Of a DNA stretch of 57,559 nt, positions 26,120 to 34,900 are shown piece after piece. The DNA lies in the NCBI GenBank assembly GCA_017624915.1, contig JAGAMC010000023.1, forward strand, positions 1-57,559, read 5' to 3'. The translations under genes were made by a program, and so were the position numbers. Below the pieces are notes generated by a model that saw only the letters and a list, made by a program, of their open reading frames with translations, had not been told where the DNA came from and searched no databases. The first letter of the stretch is position 1. Each line of letters starts with the position of its first letter. This stretch comes from Oscillospiraceae bacterium. GTDB taxonomy: Bacteria > Bacillota > Clostridia > Oscillospirales > Oscillospiraceae.

Positions 26120-27379
26120 ATGAAAAAAACCTTTGTAAACAAGCAGCAGCTGGAGAACATCGCGGCGCAGTACCCCACGCCTTTCTACATCTACGATGAG
26201 CAGGGGATCCGGGAGAATGCCCGCCGCCTGAACAAGGCCTTTGCCTGGAATTCCGGCTTTAAAGAGTATTTCGCAGTCAAAGCCACCCCCAATCCCCAGA
26301 TCCTGAAGATCCTGCGGGAGGAGGGCTGTGGTACCGACTGCTCGTCCCTGACCGAGCTGATCATGTCCGACCGGTGCGGATTCAAGGGCGGGGAGATCAT
26401 GTTCTCCTCCAACGACACCCCGGCAGAGGAGTTTAAGCTGGCTGCGCAGCTGGGCGCCACCATCAATCTGGATGATATCACCCACATCGACTTTCTCAAG
26501 GATACCATTGGCTATATCCCCAAGAAGGTCTGCTGCCGCTATAATCCCGGCGGCGTGTTCACGCTGGGCGAGAGCAAAGAGGGCTTCCAGGTCATGGACA
26601 ACCCCGGAGATGCCAAGTACGGCATGACCCGCCGGCAGATTTCCGAGGCGTACAAAAGACTGAAGGAACTGGGTGCGGAGGAGTTCGGAATCCACGCCTT
26701 CCTTGCCTCCAACACCCTGTCCAACGACTATTATCCTGCACTGGCCCGGATCCTGTTCCAGCTGGCTGTGGAACTGAAGGAGGAGACCGGCTGCCACATT
26801 ACCTTCATCAACCTGTCCGGCGGTGTGGGCGTGCCCTACCGTCCGGAGCAGACGGAAAACGACATTGCGGTGATCGGCGAAGGTGTGCGCAAGGCCTATG
26901 AAGAGGTGCTGATCCCCGCCGGTATGGGCGACGTGTCCATCTGCACCGAACTGGGCCGGTTTATGCTGGCTCCCTACGGTGTGCTGGTTACCCGGGCAAC
27001 CCATGAAAAGCACACCTATAAGGAGTATATCGGTGTGGACGCCTGTGCATCCAATCTGATGCGTCCTGCCATTTACGGCGCCTATCACCACATCACGGTC
27101 ATGGGCAAGGAGAACGAGGCCTGCGACCACAAGTACGATGTGACGGGCGCTCTGTGCGAAAACTGCGACAAGTTCGCCGTGGACCGCATGCTGCCCCGCA
27201 TTGACAAGGGCGACCTGCTGGTCATCCATGACGCGGGTGCTCACGGCCACGCCATGGGCTATCAGTACAACGGACGACTGCGCAGTGCGGAACTGCTGCT
27301 CCAGACCGACGGCGACATCCGTCTGATTCGCCGGGCGGAAGTGCCTGAGGATTATTTCGCAACGGCGATTTGGGATTAA
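26120..27379 (+). CDS. lysA: Diaminopimelate decarboxylase-like PLP enzyme
   Basis: Predicted 419-aa fold-type III PLP decarboxylase, giving lysine from meso-diaminopimelate. The PLP lysine is in EYFAVKATPNPQIL; phosphate-binding glycine-rich loop FINLSGGVGVPYRPE; substrate-binding region ICTELGRFMLAPYGVLVTRA; C-terminal domain cysteine motif VTGALCENCDKFAVDRMLP and HDAGAHGHAMGYQYNGRLR. Length and the CENCD motif support LysA over ornithine or carboxynorspermidine decarboxylases. The lrgAB pair starts 60 bp downstream without a terminator. Confidence 0.9.
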   Translation: MKKTFVNKQQLENIAAQYPTPFYIYDEQGIRENARRLNKAFAWNSGFKEYFAVKATPNPQILKILREEGCGTDCSSLTELIMSDRCGFKGGEIMFSSNDTPAEEFKLAAQLGATINLDDITHIDFLKDTIGYIPKKVCCRYNPGGVFTLGESKEGFQVMDNPGDAKYGMTRRQISEAYKRLKELGAEEFGIHAFLASNTLSNDYYPALARILFQLAVELKEETGCHITFINLSGGVGVPYRPEQTENDIAVIGEGVRKAYEEVLIPAGMGDVSICTELGRFMLAPYGVLVTRATHEKHTYKEYIGVDACASNLMRPAIYGAYHHITVMGKENEACDHKYDVTGALCENCDKFAVDRMLPRIDKGDLLVIHDAGAHGHAMGYQYNGRLRSAELLLQTDGDIRLIRRAEVPEDYFATAIWD

Positions 27380-27439
27380 ACGAGAAAAATCAACATCTGT
27401 AAAGCTGACCGACTTTGCGGATGATATGGAGGTGGCTCC

Positions 27440-27817
27440 ATGAGTGTTATTGCGGAAATGGCGCTGATTTTTGGCATCTGCCTTGTGAGTGAGGGGATCG
27501 CGGCCATTCTTCCGGTGAGCTTCCCTGCCAGCGTGATCGGCATGATCCTGCTGACGGTGCTGCTGCTTACCGGCATCATCAAGACCCGGTATATCCGGCG
27601 CATCACCGAGTTTCTGATGGCGAATATGGCCTTTGTATTTATTCCGGCCTGTGTCAGTGTTATGGAACAGTTTGAACTGATCCGCCCCTGGCTGCTTCCT
27701 TTTGTGGCCATCTGCTTTTTGACTACGCCTGTGGTGTATCTGGTGACGGCGTGGACGGTGCAGGGCATGATGGCCCTGCGGGCAAAGCGGAGAAAGGAGG
27801 GCGCGCGAAATGCTTGA
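27440..27817 (+). CDS. lrgA: LrgA/CidA family holin-like protein
   Basis: Predicted 125-aa membrane protein with four hydrophobic helices. The family core IPVSFPASVIGMILL appears as ILPVSFPASVIGMILLTVLLL, followed by FLMANMAFVFIPACVSVMEQFELI. LrgA/CidA proteins form holin-like oligomers that influence murein hydrolase activity and, in some bacteria, pyruvate movement. ATG follows ATGGAGGTGG. It overlaps lrgB by 8 bp. Confidence 0.88.
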   Translation: MSVIAEMALIFGICLVSEGIAAILPVSFPASVIGMILLTVLLLTGIIKTRYIRRITEFLMANMAFVFIPACVSVMEQFELIRPWLLPFVAICFLTTPVVYLVTAWTVQGMMALRAKRRKEGARNA

Positions 27818-28490
27818 CGCTATGACCACTTCGCCTTTCTTCGGGCTGACCCTGTCGGCGCTGGCCTGGTGCTTCGGAAGCTGGGTGCGCAGAAAGACGG
27901 GCTCCATCCTCTGCAATCCCATGATTTTTGCGGTGGGCGGCATTATTCTGTTTCTGGTGATCACCGGCATCCCCTATGAGCACTATGCGGTGGGCGGAGA
28001 TATCATCAAGATGATGCTGGCCCCTGTGACGGTTGTTCTGGCGTTCAACATTTACAACCAGCGCAAAGTGCTGGGAGAATACTTTGTTCCGGTTCTGGTG
28101 GGATGCACTGTGGGCAGTGCGGCCAGCATGGGCAGCATTCTGGGTTTGTGCTATCTGTTTGACATTGACCGGGTGCTGACAGTGTCCATGATGCCCAAGA
28201 GCTGTACCACGGCCATTGCCATCGGCATCGCCGAGAGCGGCGGCGGTGTGGCCGGTCTGGCCGCGGCAGGCGTGATGATCGCGGGACTGACCGGTGCGGT
28301 GTTCGCCCCTGTCTTTTCCAAGCTGTTCCGGATAAAAGACCCTGTTGCCGAGGGACTGGCCATCGGTGCGTGCAGTCACGCACTGGGTACCACCAAGGCC
28401 ATGGAGATCGGTCCCATTCAGGGCGCCATGAGCAGCATCGCCATCTGTCTGTGCGGCATTATTTCTTCCGTGCTTGCCCTGTTTGTGTAA
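27810..28490 (+). CDS. lrgB: LrgB family membrane protein
   Basis: Predicted 226-aa polytopic membrane protein, partner of LrgA. Motifs: FFGLTLSALAWCFGSWVRRKTG, NPMIFAVGGIILFL, SMMPKSCTTAIAIGIAESGGGVAGLAAAGVMIAGLTGAVF, and the conserved end GACSHALGTTKAMEIGPIQGAMSSIAI. Start is translationally coupled to lrgA with GAAAGGAGGG before it. The convergent KdpDE-like two-component system lies immediately downstream, but LytSR, the usual LrgAB regulator, is not present. Confidence 0.93.
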   Translation: MLDAMTTSPFFGLTLSALAWCFGSWVRRKTGSILCNPMIFAVGGIILFLVITGIPYEHYAVGGDIIKMMLAPVTVVLAFNIYNQRKVLGEYFVPVLVGCTVGSAASMGSILGLCYLFDIDRVLTVSMMPKSCTTAIAIGIAESGGGVAGLAAAGVMIAGLTGAVFAPVFSKLFRIKDPVAEGLAIGACSHALGTTKAMEIGPIQGAMSSIAICLCGIISSVLALFV

Positions 28491-28497
28491 TAACAAA

Positions 28498-28542
28498 AAA
28501 GAACGGCCTCACGTCCAAATCTCGGACGTGAGGCCGTTCTTT
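28498..28542. terminator. Bidirectional terminator between lrgB and the response regulator
   Basis: A 19-bp stem AAAGAACGGCCTCACGTCC / GGACGTGAGGCCGTTCTTT with A and T tracts on both flanks. The stem's right end touches the stop codon of the convergent response regulator. Confidence 0.94.
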
Positions 28543-29248
28543 AATTGTCCTCCAGCATACGGTAGCCGATGCCAAGCACAGTGAGGATGTACTTGGGCTG
28601 GGACGGGTTTTCGTTCAGCTTGCGGCGGATATTGGCCATATGGACCCGCAGGATCTGGTTGCTGCTGCCGCCGTAGGGACCCCAGACGTGGTTGATGATC
28701 GCGTCGTAGGTCAGCACCCGACCGGCATGGAGACAAAGCAGCTCAATAATTTTGAATTCATTCTGTGTAAAGTGAATTTCGTTGTCGCCTATAAACACCT
28801 GATGGCGGCGGATGTCCACCAGAAGGTCACCAACCCGATACTGGTCTTTGGCACTGTCCTCGGCCAGCAGCAGGCGGTCGGTATGGCGCAGGGTGGCGCG
28901 GATGCGGGCCAGCAGCTCCGACACGCCGAAGGGCTTGGTAATGTAGTCATCCGCACCCAGATCCAGAGCACGGACCTTTTCCCCCTCCTGATCCCGGGCG
29001 GAGACCACGATGATGGGGGTGTTGGGGGACAGGTCCTTCAGCTCCACCAGCAGGTCGATGCCGTCCCGGTCAGGCAGGCCCAGATCCAGCAGGATCAGAT
29101 CCGGGTGCTCGCTGCAGAACAGGACGCCGGCCTCCCGGGCGGTGGAGGCGGTGATGGGCTGATATTCGTTGACAGTGAGGGCGCGGCAGATAAAGTTGCT
29201 GATGGCAATTTCATCCTCTACCACAAGAATGGTGCGCTTATCCGTCAT
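28541..29248 (-). CDS. KdpE-like response regulator (OmpR family)
   Basis: Predicted 235-aa two-domain regulator. The receiver has acidic pair EDE (11-13), phosphoacceptor D55 in LILLDLGLPDRDG, T/S in IIVVSARDQ, and K in DYITKPF. The winged-helix effector domain ends with VHMANIRRKLNENPSQPKYILTVLGIGYRM. The receiver's wording (HPDLILLDLGLPDRDGIDLL, GADDYITKPFGVSELLARIRATLR) is closest to KdpE. The gene overlaps its kinase by 11 bp. No kdpFABC potassium pump is in the window. Confidence 0.88.
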   Translation of the reverse strand: MTDKRTILVVEDEIAISNFICRALTVNEYQPITASTAREAGVLFCSEHPDLILLDLGLPDRDGIDLLVELKDLSPNTPIIVVSARDQEGEKVRALDLGADDYITKPFGVSELLARIRATLRHTDRLLLAEDSAKDQYRVGDLLVDIRRHQVFIGDNEIHFTQNEFKIIELLCLHAGRVLTYDAIINHVWGPYGGSSNQILRVHMANIRRKLNENPSQPKYILTVLGIGYRMLEDN

Positions 29249-30401
29249 GGTAAGATCCCTCCGTTTCCATTGGCAGTTCAAAGCGGAACAACGCGCCGCC
29301 GTCCGGGCGGTTTTCCGCGCTGAAGCTGCCGCTATGTGCACTGATGATGCTCCGGCAGGCGGAAAGGCCGATGCCCATACCCCGGGATGCGTCGCTGTCG
29401 CCGCTGAGCGGCAGTTCTTTGCCCTGATTAATGTCCTCCAGCGTCTGGGGCGGGATGCCCCGACCACGGTCACTGACGGTGACAACGGCGTGGTTTTCTT
29501 CCTGATACAAAGACAATTCGATATGCTCCAAATCACCGGAGTGCCGGATGGCATTCTCCAGCAGGTTAACGATCACCTGCGTGATAAGAATAGGTTCCAT
29601 GGGGAGGATGATAAGCTCCTCCGGCAGGTTCAGTGTGATGCTGCAGTTGGGAAAGCGTTTGCGGGTCTTCATCAGGGCGTCGCCGGCAACCTCCTCCAAT
29701 ACCTCGGGAACCTTGTGCAGACGCATGTCCTCCTGGCGGATGCGGGTGACGGACAGCAGGTTTTCCACCATGGCGGTCAGCCAATCGGCATTCTCCTTGA
29801 TGTCCTGAATGAGATAGGCGTTCTGTGCGTGCTGCACAGCCTCGTCCTCCATCAGGACAGAGGCCGCTCCGGAGATGGCGGTGAGGGGGGTGCGCAGGTC
29901 GTGAGACACGGAGCGCAGGATGTTGGTGCGGATGGCCTCCTGCGCGGCTTCCAGCTCAATGCGGTTTTTTTCCTGTGTCAGCTTCCGGTTCTGCTCATAC
30001 AGGGCCTTTGTGCGCAGCTCCCGGTGGATGGCTTCGGTCTTTTGTAGCTTGTTGCGGGAGGTGAGGGCAGAGACGATACAGGCGATGCACAGAAAGCTGA
30101 GAAAGGCCACGGGATAGCCGGTCAGCGTCACGTTAAACCGCCCAAAGGGATACATGAAGAAAATGTTGATGGCCAGTGCGCTGAGCACGGATGCGATAAT
30201 CCCCGGAACATAGCCCGTAGACAGCAGGGAGATGCAGGCCACAGCCAGCGTAAACACCAGAGCGGAGTTGTTCTCCTGACCGGTGTGGTCCAGAAGGATA
30301 CTGCTGACTGCATATGCCGAAGTCAGAAAAAAGGCGGTGACGATGGTGTTTTTCAGCGTAGAGGGGAGCTTTGAATGAAAATGGCGCAGTTCCTCCCGCA
30401 C
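29238..30401 (-). CDS. KdpD-like sensor histidine kinase without the KdpD sensor domain
   Basis: Predicted 387-aa membrane kinase. A DUF4118-type four-helix membrane domain (about residues 18-112: FFLTSAYAVSSILL, IASVLSALAINIFFMYPFGRFNVT) precedes a coiled coil, a DHp domain with phosphoacceptor H167 (SVSHDLRTPLTAISGA), and a HATPase domain (NLLENAIRHSGD, DRGRGIP, RGMGIGLSACRSI). True KdpD (about 900 aa) carries an N-terminal KdpD/USP region that is absent here, so potassium or turgor sensing cannot be assumed. GTG start follows AAGGAGGG. Confidence 0.88.
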   Translation of the reverse strand: MREELRHFHSKLPSTLKNTIVTAFFLTSAYAVSSILLDHTGQENNSALVFTLAVACISLLSTGYVPGIIASVLSALAINIFFMYPFGRFNVTLTGYPVAFLSFLCIACIVSALTSRNKLQKTEAIHRELRTKALYEQNRKLTQEKNRIELEAAQEAIRTNILRSVSHDLRTPLTAISGAASVLMEDEAVQHAQNAYLIQDIKENADWLTAMVENLLSVTRIRQEDMRLHKVPEVLEEVAGDALMKTRKRFPNCSITLNLPEELIILPMEPILITQVIVNLLENAIRHSGDLEHIELSLYQEENHAVVTVSDRGRGIPPQTLEDINQGKELPLSGDSDASRGMGIGLSACRSIISAHSGSFSAENRPDGGALFRFELPMETEGSYHDG

Positions 30402-30442
30402 AGGAGTCCCTCCTTTCCGGGTATCAGGTGCATTTTGTGTAT

Positions 30443-30471
30443 ATTATAGCAGGCGAAAGCCAAAGAGTAAA
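30443..30471 (-). promoter_or_regulatory. Predicted promoter of the two-component system
   Basis: Minus strand TTTACT (30466-30471), 17 bp and TATAAT (30443-30448), about 40 bp upstream of the kinase start. Confidence 0.6.
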
Positions 30472-30515
30472 GCGGTGGCCGGACTTGGTTTTTTCTAAAA
30501 AAACGGTGCCTTTCC

Positions 30516-30544
30516 TTGTAAGAAAGACGGGAAAGTGATATAAT
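30516..30544 (+). promoter_or_regulatory. Predicted sigma-A promoter of pyrE
   Basis: TTGTAA (30516-30521), 17 bp and TATAAT (30539-30544). The 60-nt leader has a weak GCCCG/CGGGC hairpin without a T tract, so no attenuator is claimed. Confidence 0.78.
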
Positions 30545-30607
30545 CTTTCCGACATTTTTTGCCCGGGTTTTTTCGGGCGCATTACAAAAAGAAAGAGGGC
30601 CTTTATT

Positions 30608-31285
30608 ATGACCACTTATCAGCAGGAGTTTATTACCTTTATGGTGCGTTCCGGTGTGCTGACCTTCGGCGATTTTACCACCAAGAGCGGACGCAAGACC
30701 CCCTACTTCATCAACACCGGAAACTATAAGACCGGCGCGCAGGCCGCCCGGCTGGGCGACTACTATGCCGCCTGCATTCAGGAGAACCTGCCCGAGGGCA
30801 TTACCGCCCTGTTCGGCCCCGCGTACAAGGGCATCCCGCTGGCGGTGACCGCCGCGGCGTCTCTGTACCGCAATTACGACCGGGACCTGCCCTACTGCTT
30901 CAACCGCAAGGAAGTCAAGGACCATGGTGAGGGCGGCTCCATGGTGGGCTACAAGCCTCAGGACGGGGACGACATCGCTATCGTGGAGGATGTTGTCACC
31001 GCAGGCACCGCCGTGCGTGAGACCATTGAGCTGTTCAAGCACGTGGCCGCAGTCAACCTCAAGGCCCTGTTCGTCAGCGTTGACCGCATGGAGCGGGGTA
31101 CCGGCGACTGCACCACTCTGGACGAGCTGCGCCGGGAGTACGGCATTCAGGTCTATCCCATCGTCACCGTGCGCGACATCATTGCCTACCTGCACAACCG
31201 CCCCATCGACGGTAAGGTGTATATCGACGATGATATGAAGGCGAAGATGGAGGCCTATCTGAAGGAGTACGGCCCCAGAAACTGA
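30608..31285 (+). CDS. pyrE: Orotate phosphoribosyltransferase
   Basis: Predicted 225-aa enzyme joining orotate and PRPP to give OMP in UMP synthesis. Orotate-site segments FTTKSGRKTPYFINTGNYKTG and FGPAYKGIPLA; the lysine loop FNRKEVKDHGEGGSMVGY; PRPP-binding IAIVEDVVTAGTAVRE. Slightly longer than E. coli PyrE (213 aa), as in many Clostridia. It stands apart from pyrCFKD at 44-48 kb and is followed by radC. Confidence 0.96.
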   Translation: MTTYQQEFITFMVRSGVLTFGDFTTKSGRKTPYFINTGNYKTGAQAARLGDYYAACIQENLPEGITALFGPAYKGIPLAVTAAASLYRNYDRDLPYCFNRKEVKDHGEGGSMVGYKPQDGDDIAIVEDVVTAGTAVRETIELFKHVAAVNLKALFVSVDRMERGTGDCTTLDELRREYGIQVYPIVTVRDIIAYLHNRPIDGKVYIDDDMKAKMEAYLKEYGPRN

Positions 31286-31315
31286 GTAAACTGCAAACCG
31301 AAAGGATGTGAGACC

Positions 31316-32002
31316 ATGCCGGATAAGCCCAAAAACCCGCACGCCGGACACCGCAGCCGGGTGAAGGAGGAATTTCGTCTGCGTGGTCTGGACTCCTTTC
31401 CTGAGCACCGGGTGCTGGAACTGCTGCTGTTCTATGCCATCCCGCAGGGAGATACCAATGTTCTGGCCCATGCACTGATAGACCGCTTCGGTTCTCTGGC
31501 CGGTGTGCTGGACGCATCGGTGGAGGACCTGTGCACCGTACCCGGGGTGGGGGAGCACACCGCCCTGCTGCTGCGTATGGTCCCGGGTATTTGTGCCCGC
31601 TACGTAGCCAGCCGCAGCAGCGTGGACGGTATCGCAGACAGCTCCGAGCGGGTGCGGGAGGTGCTGGAACCCTATTTCTTCGGCGCGCGTAGCGAGATGG
31701 TATATCTGCTGTGTCTGGACGGAAAGCATAAGGTGCTGGGCGTGCGGAAAATATCCGAGGGAACGGTCAACGCCGCTCAGGTCACATCCCGCCGCATCGT
31801 GGAGGAGGCCATGAGCCTGCGGGCATCCGCAGTCATTCTGGCCCACAACCATGTGAGCGGACTGGCCATCCCCTCGGCTGAGGACTGCGCTACCACCCGC
31901 TACCTGCGGCAGATCCTGACCCCTGTGGGCATCGAACTTCTGGATCATGTGATCTTCTGTGATGATGATATGGTGTCTATGCAGGAGAGCGCTATGATCT
32001 AA
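31316..32002 (+). CDS. radC: RadC family JAB-domain protein
   Basis: Predicted 228-aa protein. An N-terminal helix-hairpin-helix region (LCTVPGVGEHTALLLRMVP) is followed by an MPN/JAMM domain with the metal motif ILAHNHVSGLAIPSAEDCATT (HxH...D), and GIELLDHVIF. RadC was once thought to repair DNA; its true role is uncertain. Start ATG follows AAAGGATG. Lies 30 bp after pyrE, perhaps cotranscribed. Confidence 0.93.
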   Translation: MPDKPKNPHAGHRSRVKEEFRLRGLDSFPEHRVLELLLFYAIPQGDTNVLAHALIDRFGSLAGVLDASVEDLCTVPGVGEHTALLLRMVPGICARYVASRSSVDGIADSSERVREVLEPYFFGARSEMVYLLCLDGKHKVLGVRKISEGTVNAAQVTSRRIVEEAMSLRASAVILAHNHVSGLAIPSAEDCATTRYLRQILTPVGIELLDHVIFCDDDMVSMQESAMI

Positions 32003-32015
32003 ACTGAAATTCCCC

Positions 32016-32044
32016 TTGCAATCGAACAAATATTCTATTATAAT
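32016..32044 (+). promoter_or_regulatory. uvrB promoter with a LexA-like SOS box
   Basis: TTGCAA (32016-32021), 17 bp, TATAAT (32039-32044). Inside the spacer, CGAACAAATATTCT (32023-32036) resembles the Gram-positive LexA box CGAAC-N4-GTTCG with a perfect left half and a 3/5 right half, so LexA would block RNA polymerase here. SOS control of uvrB is known in Bacillus. Confidence 0.7.
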
Positions 32045-32073
32045 GGGGCATACTGAGGGAGAGGGGGGAGAAC

Positions 32074-34044
32074 ATGCCGGAATTCAAAGTGGTATCTGAT
32101 TATAAGCCTGCGGGCGATCAGCCGCAGGCCATCAAGGCGCTGGCGCAGGGGCTTGAAATGGGACTGGACGAACAGACCCTGCTGGGTGTCACCGGTTCGG
32201 GTAAGACCTTTACCATGGCCAAGATCATTGAAAAGGTGCAGCGGCCCACCCTGGTGCTGGCCCACAACAAGACGCTGGCGGCCCAGCTGTATGCCGAGTT
32301 CCGGGAGTTTTTCCCCGACAACGCGGTGGAGTATTTCGTAAGCTACTACGACTACTACCAGCCCGAGGCCTATATCCCCCATACCGATACGTTTATCGAA
32401 AAGGATTCCTCCATCAACGATGAAATCGACCGGCTGCGCCTGTCCGCTACCGCCTCCCTGATGGAGCGGCGGGACGTGATCGTGGTGTCCTCGGTGTCCT
32501 GCATCTACGGGCTGGGCGAGCCTGCGGACTTTGCCCAGATGATGGTGTCCCTGCGGGTGGGGGCCGAGATCAAAATCGAGGAGCTGCTCAAGCGGCTGGT
32601 GGACATCCGTTATGAGCGCAACGACATTGCGTGGGAGCGCAACAAGTTCCGTGTCCGGGGTGACACGGTGGAGATCTGGCCCGCCTACTGGAAGGATACC
32701 GCCCTGCGGGTAGAGTTCTTCGGGGACGAGATCGACCGCATCAGCGAGGTGAATGTGGTCACCGGCGCTCCTGTGCGCCGGCTGATCAACGTGCCCGTGT
32801 GGCCCGCCACCCACTATGTGACCCCCAAAGAGAAGATGGATGCCGCCATTCAGGAGATCTACCGGGAACTGGAGGAGCGGGTGGCCTTCTTCGAGGCCAG
32901 CGGCAAGCTGGTGGAGGCACAGCGACTGAAGCAGAGGACCATGTACGACGTGGAGATGATGCAGGAGCTGGGCTACTGCTCCGGCATCGAAAACTATTCC
33001 AGGGTCATTGAGGGGCGGCCTGTGGGCTCGCCGCCCCATACTCTGCTGGACTATTTCCCTGATGACTTCGTGCTGTTCATTGACGAGAGTCATGTGACTC
33101 TGCCTCAGGTGCGGGCCATGTACAACGGAGACCGGGCCAGAAAGGATTCGCTGGTGGAGTACGGCTTCCGTCTGCCCTGCGCCTACGATAACCGCCCCCT
33201 GAAGTTTGGGGAGTTTGAGGACAGGGTGCACCAGATCGTCTATGTCTCCGCCACACCGGGGGAGTACGAGCGCACCCGGTCCGGTCAGATCGTGGAGCAG
33301 GTCATCCGGCCCACCGGCCTTCTGGATCCGGAGGTGGAGGTGCGCCCTGTAGAGGGACAGATCGACGATCTGATCGGAGAGATCCATGCCCGAACTCAGC
33401 GCAAAGAGCGGGTGCTCATCACCACCCTGACCAAGAAAATGGCGGAGGACCTGACGGCTTACCTGCAGAATACAGGCATCAAAGTGCGCTATATGCACCA
33501 CGCCATCGACACTGTGGAACGCATGGAGATCATCCGGGATCTGCGTCTGGGCACCTTCGATGTGCTGGTGGGCATCAACCTGCTGCGCGAGGGCCTTGAC
33601 CTGCCGGAGGTGTCCCTTGTGGCCATTCTGGACGCGGACAAGGAGGGCTTTTTGCGCAGCGAGACCTCGCTGGTGCAGACCATCGGCCGCGCGGCCAGAA
33701 ACGCCGGGGGCAAGGTCATCATGTACGCGGATACCATCACTCCGTCCATGCGCCGGGCCATTGACGAGACACAGCGCCGCCGGGCCAAGCAGGACGCATT
33801 CAACAAGGCCAACGGCATCGTACCCAAGACGGTCATCAAGTCCGTGCGGGAGCTGCTGGAGGTGTCCGGTGTGTCCGAGGACTCGGAGCAGCGCCGGGGC
33901 ACGGGCAGAGCCATGAACAAGCAGGAGCGGGCTGCCGAGATCGCCCGGCTGGAGAAGGCTATGAAAGAGGCGGCCAAAATGCTGGAGTTCGAGCTGGCCG
34001 CCGACCTGCGGGACCAGATCATCCGCCTGCGGGGGGAGAAGTGA
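32074..34044 (+). CDS. uvrB: UvrABC system protein B
   Basis: Predicted 656-aa helicase-like damage-verification subunit of nucleotide excision repair. Walker [17 protein letters not shown]; the beta-hairpin [39 protein letters not shown]; helicase motifs [15 protein letters not shown] and [33 protein letters not shown]; the UvrC-binding coiled coil [27 protein letters not shown] at the end. Full length. Its stop overlaps the ybaK start by 4 bp. Confidence 0.98.
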   Translation: MPEFKVVSDYKPAGDQPQAIKALAQGLEMGLDEQTLLGVTGSGKTFTMAKIIEKVQRPTLVLAHNKTLAAQLYAEFREFFPDNAVEYFVSYYDYYQPEAYIPHTDTFIEKDSSINDEIDRLRLSATASLMERRDVIVVSSVSCIYGLGEPADFAQMMVSLRVGAEIKIEELLKRLVDIRYERNDIAWERNKFRVRGDTVEIWPAYWKDTALRVEFFGDEIDRISEVNVVTGAPVRRLINVPVWPATHYVTPKEKMDAAIQEIYRELEERVAFFEASGKLVEAQRLKQRTMYDVEMMQELGYCSGIENYSRVIEGRPVGSPPHTLLDYFPDDFVLFIDESHVTLPQVRAMYNGDRARKDSLVEYGFRLPCAYDNRPLKFGEFEDRVHQIVYVSATPGEYERTRSGQIVEQVIRPTGLLDPEVEVRPVEGQIDDLIGEIHARTQRKERVLITTLTKKMAEDLTAYLQNTGIKVRYMHHAIDTVERMEIIRDLRLGTFDVLVGINLLREGLDLPEVSLVAILDADKEGFLRSETSLVQTIGRAARNAGGKVIMYADTITPSMRRAIDETQRRRAKQDAFNKANGIVPKTVIKSVRELLEVSGVSEDSEQRRGTGRAMNKQERAAEIARLEKAMKEAAKMLEFELAADLRDQIIRLRGEK

Positions 34045-34538
34045 CCGTGGCAAAACAGAAAGAAGAAAAAACCAATGTGATGCGCATACTGGAGCAAAAG
34101 GGGATCGCCTACACCGCCCACACCTATGAGCATGAGGAGGGTGTGGCGGTGGACGGGGTCACCGTTGCCCGCAGTCTGGGGCAGGATCCCGAGTGTGTGT
34201 TCAAAACCCTGGTGGCCCGCGGCGCATCTAAAAATATCTACGTTTTTGTTATCCCGGTGGCGGACAGCCTTGACCTGAGAAAGGCGGCCCGGGCCGTGGG
34301 GGAGAAGTCCATTGAGATGGTACAGGTCAAGGAGATCAACGCCCTGACCGGCTATGTCCGGGGCGGCTGTTCCCCTGTGGGCATGAAAAAGGAGTATACC
34401 ACCACCTTCCACGAGACTGCCGAGATCGTGGATACCATTATGGTTTCTGCCGGGAAAATCGGATATCAGGTGGAGTTGGCGCCTGCGGTTCTGATCGGGC
34501 TGGTGGGCGGACAGCTGGCGGATATTACGGTGGAGTGA
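34041..34538 (+). CDS. ybaK: Cys-tRNA(Pro)/aminoacyl-tRNA deacylase YbaK/EbsC type
   Basis: Predicted 165-aa cytosolic editing enzyme that hydrolyses misacylated tRNA (Cys-tRNA-Pro for YbaK). Family marks: [49 protein letters not shown], and [26 protein letters not shown] with the conserved GGxSPxG loop. Translationally coupled to uvrB (GTGA). Its last 14 bp overlap the convergent small gene of the next islet. Confidence 0.92.
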   Translation: MTVAKQKEEKTNVMRILEQKGIAYTAHTYEHEEGVAVDGVTVARSLGQDPECVFKTLVARGASKNIYVFVIPVADSLDLRKAARAVGEKSIEMVQVKEINALTGYVRGGCSPVGMKKEYTTTFHETAEIVDTIMVSAGKIGYQVELAPAVLIGLVGGQLADITVE

Positions 34539-34815
34539 GGGAATTTGCCGGGTCCTCGAAAGAAGTTCGCGCTTCAGCGATGGATAGACCCAAATCCAGT
34601 CCCAACAAAAAGGCGTGGTGAGCGTGTTCGTAATCGAGGATATTCATGCTGTCGGTTAATTCAAATAAGTCGTGTTGGTATTGCTCGTTAAGAGCTTCCA
34701 ACCTTGCTTTGGCCTCGGCAAGTCGTTGAGCGGTACGTTGGTCAGCCGGAGCGGAAGGATAGTAGGGATTACGATTTTTGCATAGCTCAAATAGAATGTA
34801 GGAACAGTCGTTCAT
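34525..34815 (-). CDS. Small helical protein of an accessory islet (DUF6809-like)
   Basis: Predicted 96-aa soluble protein, AT-richer than its neighbours. It is mostly helical: AQRLAEAKARLEALNEQYQHDLFELTDS, then YEHAHHAFLLGLDLGLSIAEA, an ending resembling the FxxGFRLG pattern of small Clostridia proteins of unknown function (DUF6809-like; similarity by eye only). The leftward promoter at 34860-34888 and a perfect 20-bp inverted repeat lie directly in front of it, with GAGGAG 9-14 bases before the ATG inside the repeat. It is divergent from an XRE regulator, and the pair is wedged between ybaK and uvrA. Confidence 0.7.
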   Translation of the reverse strand: MNDCSYILFELCKNRNPYYPSAPADQRTAQRLAEAKARLEALNEQYQHDLFELTDSMNILDYEHAHHAFLLGLDLGLSIAEARTSFEDPANSLTPP

Positions 34816-34820
34816 AAAAT

Positions 34821-34863
34821 CACTCTCCTCATCACGAGATCAAATCTCGTGATGAGGAGAGTG
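34821..34863. repeat. Perfect 20-bp inverted repeat (operator or leader hairpin)
   Basis: CACTCTCCTCATCACGAGAT (34821-34840), spacer CAA, then its exact reverse complement (34844-34863). It starts in the -10 of the leftward promoter and ends 5 bp before the small gene's ATG, including its Shine-Dalgarno. There is no T tract, so it is not a usual terminator. It could be the XRE protein's operator, or a hairpin at the mRNA 5' end controlling translation. Confidence 0.85.
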
Positions 34864-34888
34864 TAACACGAAATAAAATCTCTGTCAA
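34860..34888 (-). promoter_or_regulatory. Predicted promoter of the 96-aa islet gene
   Basis: Minus strand TTGACA (34883-34888), 17 bp and TACACT (34860-34865). The -10 overlaps the outer end of the 20-bp inverted repeat. Confidence 0.8.
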
Positions 34889-34900
34889 GGGGGATGCCGC

